From Marinobacterium sp. LSUCC0821 (lineage in GTDB: Bacteria; Pseudomonadota; Gammaproteobacteria; Pseudomonadales; Balneatricaceae): DNA of 64,000 nt. The notes under the pieces are model-generated. The model was not told where the DNA came from. It saw only the letters and a list, made by a program, of their open reading frames with translations, and did no database searches. The stretch lies in assembly GCF_012848475.1 (NCBI RefSeq), contig NZ_CP051666.1, positions 457,501 to 521,500 of the forward strand, in the 5' to 3' direction. Below, piece by piece: positions 61,614-64,000 of the stretch (the stretch's first letter is position 1; the number at the start of each line of letters is the position of its first letter). Made by a program: the position numbers and the translations under genes.

Positions 61614-61880
61614 TTGGATAAGTGTTCGAATTGGTTTGTCTATCTATTGAGGTGTGCAGATGATTCGCTCTATACAGGAATCACGACAGACACTGTTCGC
61701 AGAGTAAGGCAGCACAATGGTGAGTTAGTCGGTGGTGCACGTTACACACGTCCAAGACGACCGGTTGAGTTGGTTTGGCAGGAGCAACATGCAGATCGTT
61801 CATCTGCTTCGAAACGAGAGTGTGCGATTAAAGCTTTGTCTCTTAAAGAGAAACGACGATTGATTGGCAGTAAAGACTGA
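61614..61880 (+). CDS. GIY-YIG domain protein (YhbQ-like)
   Basis: The 88-residue single-domain protein has the GIY-YIG core FVYLLRCADDSLYTGITTD (about 8-26) with the conserved RRVRQHN (about 29-35). YhbQ-type members are predicted DNA-structure nucleases of uncertain function. The start is TTG 61614, with AGAGGGG 7-8 nt upstream. Confidence 0.88.
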   Translation: MDKCSNWFVYLLRCADDSLYTGITTDTVRRVRQHNGELVGGARYTRPRRPVELVWQEQHADRSSASKRECAIKALSLKEKRRLIGSKD

Positions 61881-61924
61881 GAATTTTAGTTGGTTAAAAA
61901 ATGAACAATTTTCAGTTTTCATCC

Positions 61925-62054
61925 AATTTAGTTGGAGTAAACTAAATTAAAAGTTATTCATTGAATAACTTACCTGGCCCGGGTTTGAGGGTAAGACGAA
62001 CCGGGATCTTTCCGGTAAATAGCGGGCGACAACCTTAGGGTGTCGCCCGTTTTC
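61925..62054 (+). ncRNA. Candidate structured RNA ending in an intrinsic terminator
   Basis: Four hairpins follow one another on the plus strand: 61925-61948 (9-bp stem, AATTTAGTT arm), 61951-61971 (AAGTTATTCA palindrome), 61978-62005 (CCCGG/CCGGG) and 62023-62049 (9-bp CGGGCGACA/TGTCGCCCG stem followed by TTTTCG). An alternative stem (62001-62015) competes with the third. It may be an independent small RNA, or the structured 3' end of the GIY-YIG mRNA. No promoter was identified and no known RNA family was recognised. Confidence 0.4.
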
Positions 62055-62091
62055 GTTAGGAGTCCTTTGATTAAAGGCTCCCTAGCAAGGA

Positions 62092-63936
62092 TTAGTCGCG
62101 ATCTTTGCGCGGCGCTTTACGAGGAGCTCCTTTGTCCTTTGATGGTGCTTTTGAGCGTGGTGCGCCTTTGTCACTTCGAGGAGCGCGTCTCTCACCACGT
62201 GGTGCAGAGTCCTTATCGCGAGCAGGGCGCTTGCGTGGTGCGCCGCGTGATGGAGCTTCATCACTCCAAGGACGAAGACCAAGTTCACGACCACATACAC
62301 GTGCTGCAGCGATCTTCTTGATCTGCACATCGTGCAAGTTACTTGGCAGATCAATTGTTGAGAAGTTCTCGCTGATACTGATACGGCCGATCTGTGCGCT
62401 GCTTACCCCACCTTCGTTCGCTACTGCGCCAACGATGTTGCTTGGTTTAACACCATCTAGATGACCAACGCTAATCCAGTAGCGTGTCTTATCGCCATCT
62501 GGACCTGAGTTATCACGGTCACGACGTGGACGATCACCGCGCTCTGGACGGTCGCCACGCTCTGGGCGTTCACGACGCTCACGCTTCGGACGCTCTGTGA
62601 ATTTAGGCTCATTCTCATCTAGGTAGAATGGTTTGTTACCGTAGATCATCTGAAGTGCAGCTGCAGCTAGCGCGCTAGAGGTGATGCCGCTTTCTGCAGT
62701 TAACTCTGTAATCAGTTTGTGGAACTCAGCTGTCTGGCTGCCATCAACGGCATCAACCAACTGCTGCTTAAGGCGTTGTGAACGGCGAACGTTCAGCGCT
62801 TTAGCATCTGGAAGTTCTAGTGTCTCAAGAGTTGAGCGAGTGTGCTTCTCGATCTGGCGAAGTAGGTGGCGCTCACGGTGAGTCACGAATAGAACTGCAT
62901 CACCCTGGCGACCGGCACGACCAGTACGACCGATACGGTGTACGTAAGACTCAACATCGTAAGGGATGTCGTAGTTGATTACATGGCTGATACGCTCAAC
63001 GTCTAGACCACGTGCCACAACGTCTGTTGCGATAACAACATCAAGTTGGCCGCGCTTAAGACGCTCTACAACACGCTCACGTTGAGACTGCTGAATATCG
63101 CCGTGCAGCGCTGTTGCTGCAAAGCCTGAATTTGTAAGCTGTTCTGCAAGCTCTTCTGTCGCTGTTTTGGTGCGAACAAAGATAAGGGCTGCATCGTGTT
63201 CATGCATCTCTAGAAGACGCGTTAGAGCCTGTAGTTTGCTTAGGCCACGAACTTCCCAAACGCGCTGGCGAATGGTGCTAGCTGTTTCGGTTTTGCTCTG
63301 AATTTTTACGTGAACTGGATCGTTCAGGTAGCGCTCTGTAATCGCTTTAATTTCGCGAGGCATGGTCGCAGAGAAAAGGGCGATCTGACGAGTTGGTGGT
63401 GTATGCTGAAGAATCCACTCTACATCGTCGATAAAGCCCATGCGTAGCATCTCATCCGCTTCGTCGAGTACAAGACACTGAAGTTTATCAAGGCTTAGGG
63501 TGCCACGGCGCACGTGGTCCATCACACGACCTGGTGTACCGATAATAACCTGAACGCCTTTGCGAAGTGCGCGTAGTTGAGTGTCGTAGCCCTGGCCGCC
63601 GTAGATAGCGAGTGAGCGAAGACCGTTAAGGTGTTTTGAGTACTTTTCACAAGCTTCAGCAACCTGGATTGCAAGTTCACGCGTTGGTGCAAGAACCAAT
63701 AGCTGAGGGTGAAGTTGAGTCGTATCTACGCGCTGCAAAAGTGGTAGTGCAAAGGCTGCGGTTTTACCGGTACCTGTTTGCGCCTGGCCAAGAATGTCGC
63801 GGCCTTCAAGTAGGGCTGGGATAGCGCCTGCTTGGATTGGAGATGGAGTCTCGTAGCCAACATCTGAAAGTGCTTCGAGAATAGGTGTGCATAGGCCTAG
63901 ATCAGCAAATGTGATCGCCTGGTCAATATCTGACAT
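62092..63936 (-). CDS. deaD: DEAD-box RNA helicase DeaD (CsdA)
   Basis: DeaD unwinds RNA in cold-shock ribosome assembly and mRNA turnover. The 614-residue protein has the Q motif region, AQTGTGKT (about 50-57), DEAD in VLDEADEML (about 156-164), SATMP (about 186) and HRIGRTGRAGR (about 331-341). A DbpA-like RNA-binding domain follows (about 465-545), then a basic Arg/Lys/Pro tail. ATG 63936 has AGGA 8 nt upstream, giving a normal N-terminus; an extension to 63981 is unlikely. The promoter region runs off the right edge. Confidence 0.95.
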   Translation of the reverse strand: MSDIDQAITFADLGLCTPILEALSDVGYETPSPIQAGAIPALLEGRDILGQAQTGTGKTAAFALPLLQRVDTTQLHPQLLVLAPTRELAIQVAEACEKYSKHLNGLRSLAIYGGQGYDTQLRALRKGVQVIIGTPGRVMDHVRRGTLSLDKLQCLVLDEADEMLRMGFIDDVEWILQHTPPTRQIALFSATMPREIKAITERYLNDPVHVKIQSKTETASTIRQRVWEVRGLSKLQALTRLLEMHEHDAALIFVRTKTATEELAEQLTNSGFAATALHGDIQQSQRERVVERLKRGQLDVVIATDVVARGLDVERISHVINYDIPYDVESYVHRIGRTGRAGRQGDAVLFVTHRERHLLRQIEKHTRSTLETLELPDAKALNVRRSQRLKQQLVDAVDGSQTAEFHKLITELTAESGITSSALAAAALQMIYGNKPFYLDENEPKFTERPKRERRERPERGDRPERGDRPRRDRDNSGPDGDKTRYWISVGHLDGVKPSNIVGAVANEGGVSSAQIGRISISENFSTIDLPSNLHDVQIKKIAAARVCGRELGLRPWSDEAPSRGAPRKRPARDKDSAPRGERRAPRSDKGAPRSKAPSKDKGAPRKAPRKDRD

Positions 63937-64000
63937 CGATTTTTCCTGCTTGTTAATGAGACCCTTTACCCGCGAGCCCATTCGTAAAGCAGGTGTTGGA

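Noticed and set aside
62082-62464. Plus- and minus-strand ORFs over the deaD 3' end
   Set aside because: They arise from the Arg/Lys-rich, repetitive coding of the DeaD tail read in other frames.
1-64000. Prophage, insertion sequence, CRISPR or defence island
   Set aside because: No integrase, transposase, phage structural gene, repeat-spacer array or known defence gene was seen; gene content is core-like throughout.

Overview
The window is a stretch of ordinary bacterial chromosome at moderate GC. The gene content (RlmKL, RMF, Syd, HrpA, AlaA, Mqo, YcaO, PpnN, YafJ, MlaA) points to a gammaproteobacterium. NhaD, a TAXI-type TRAP transporter, and a gene order nadK - metallophosphoesterase - glpG - yeaC - DUF2797 - pepN that I recall from Pseudomonas suggest a marine Oceanospirillales/Pseudomonadales-type organism. 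This placement is inference. I see no prophage, insertion sequence, CRISPR array or defence island.

Layout. 1-4.8 kb: end of a COG3199 ATP-NAD kinase, htpX, an unknown gene, alaA, msrB with a Tag-like glycosylase, and syd. 4.9-5.7 kb: a tRNA operon with three Asp-Val pairs, followed within 16 nt by a PLP-enzyme gene. 6.6-12.9 kb: a catabolic cluster with a fused TRAP permease, a TAXI binding protein and L-2-hydroxyglutarate oxidase. These diverge from a GntR regulator and a short-chain dehydrogenase across two identical AT-rich palindromes. 12.9-14.4 kb: NfeD/SPFH membrane pair and tRNA-Val(GAC). 14.5-21.8 kb: a long collinear block from nadK to pepN with two small unknown genes. 21.8-28.3 kb: GMC oxidoreductase with divergent LysR regulator, riboflavin synthase, a TIGR01777 epimerase, a K+-type channel, pyrD and rmf. 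28.6-32.8 kb: rlmKL, an ammonium transporter with NtrC-like sites, and slyD.

33-41.5 kb: a redox run (glutathione peroxidase, renalase-like flavoprotein, YgjP-like metalloprotein), small unknowns, an SH3/coiled-coil protein, mscS, an SLC5-STAC protein without a kinase, yidD and mqo. 42-51.4 kb: PhoH/PIN ATPase, ppnN, yafJ, an acyl-CoA ligase and hrpA. 51.5-57.3 kb: mlaA, a SpoIIE-phosphatase/STAS partner-switching pair, an acid phosphatase and pxpABC for 5-oxoproline. 57.4-64 kb: an OsmC-YcaO fusion, rhodanese, nhaD, a GIY-YIG protein, a possible structured RNA, and deaD.

The points most worth following are the candidate 2-hydroxyacid uptake/oxidation system at 6.6-12.7 kb, the SLC5-STAC protein without a kinase (37.4-39.6 kb), the covarying spacer hairpins in the tRNA array, the structured RNA candidate near 62 kb, and two families of short palindromic repeats (32.9/44.9 kb and 59.6 kb). 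None of these is proved new by sequence alone.
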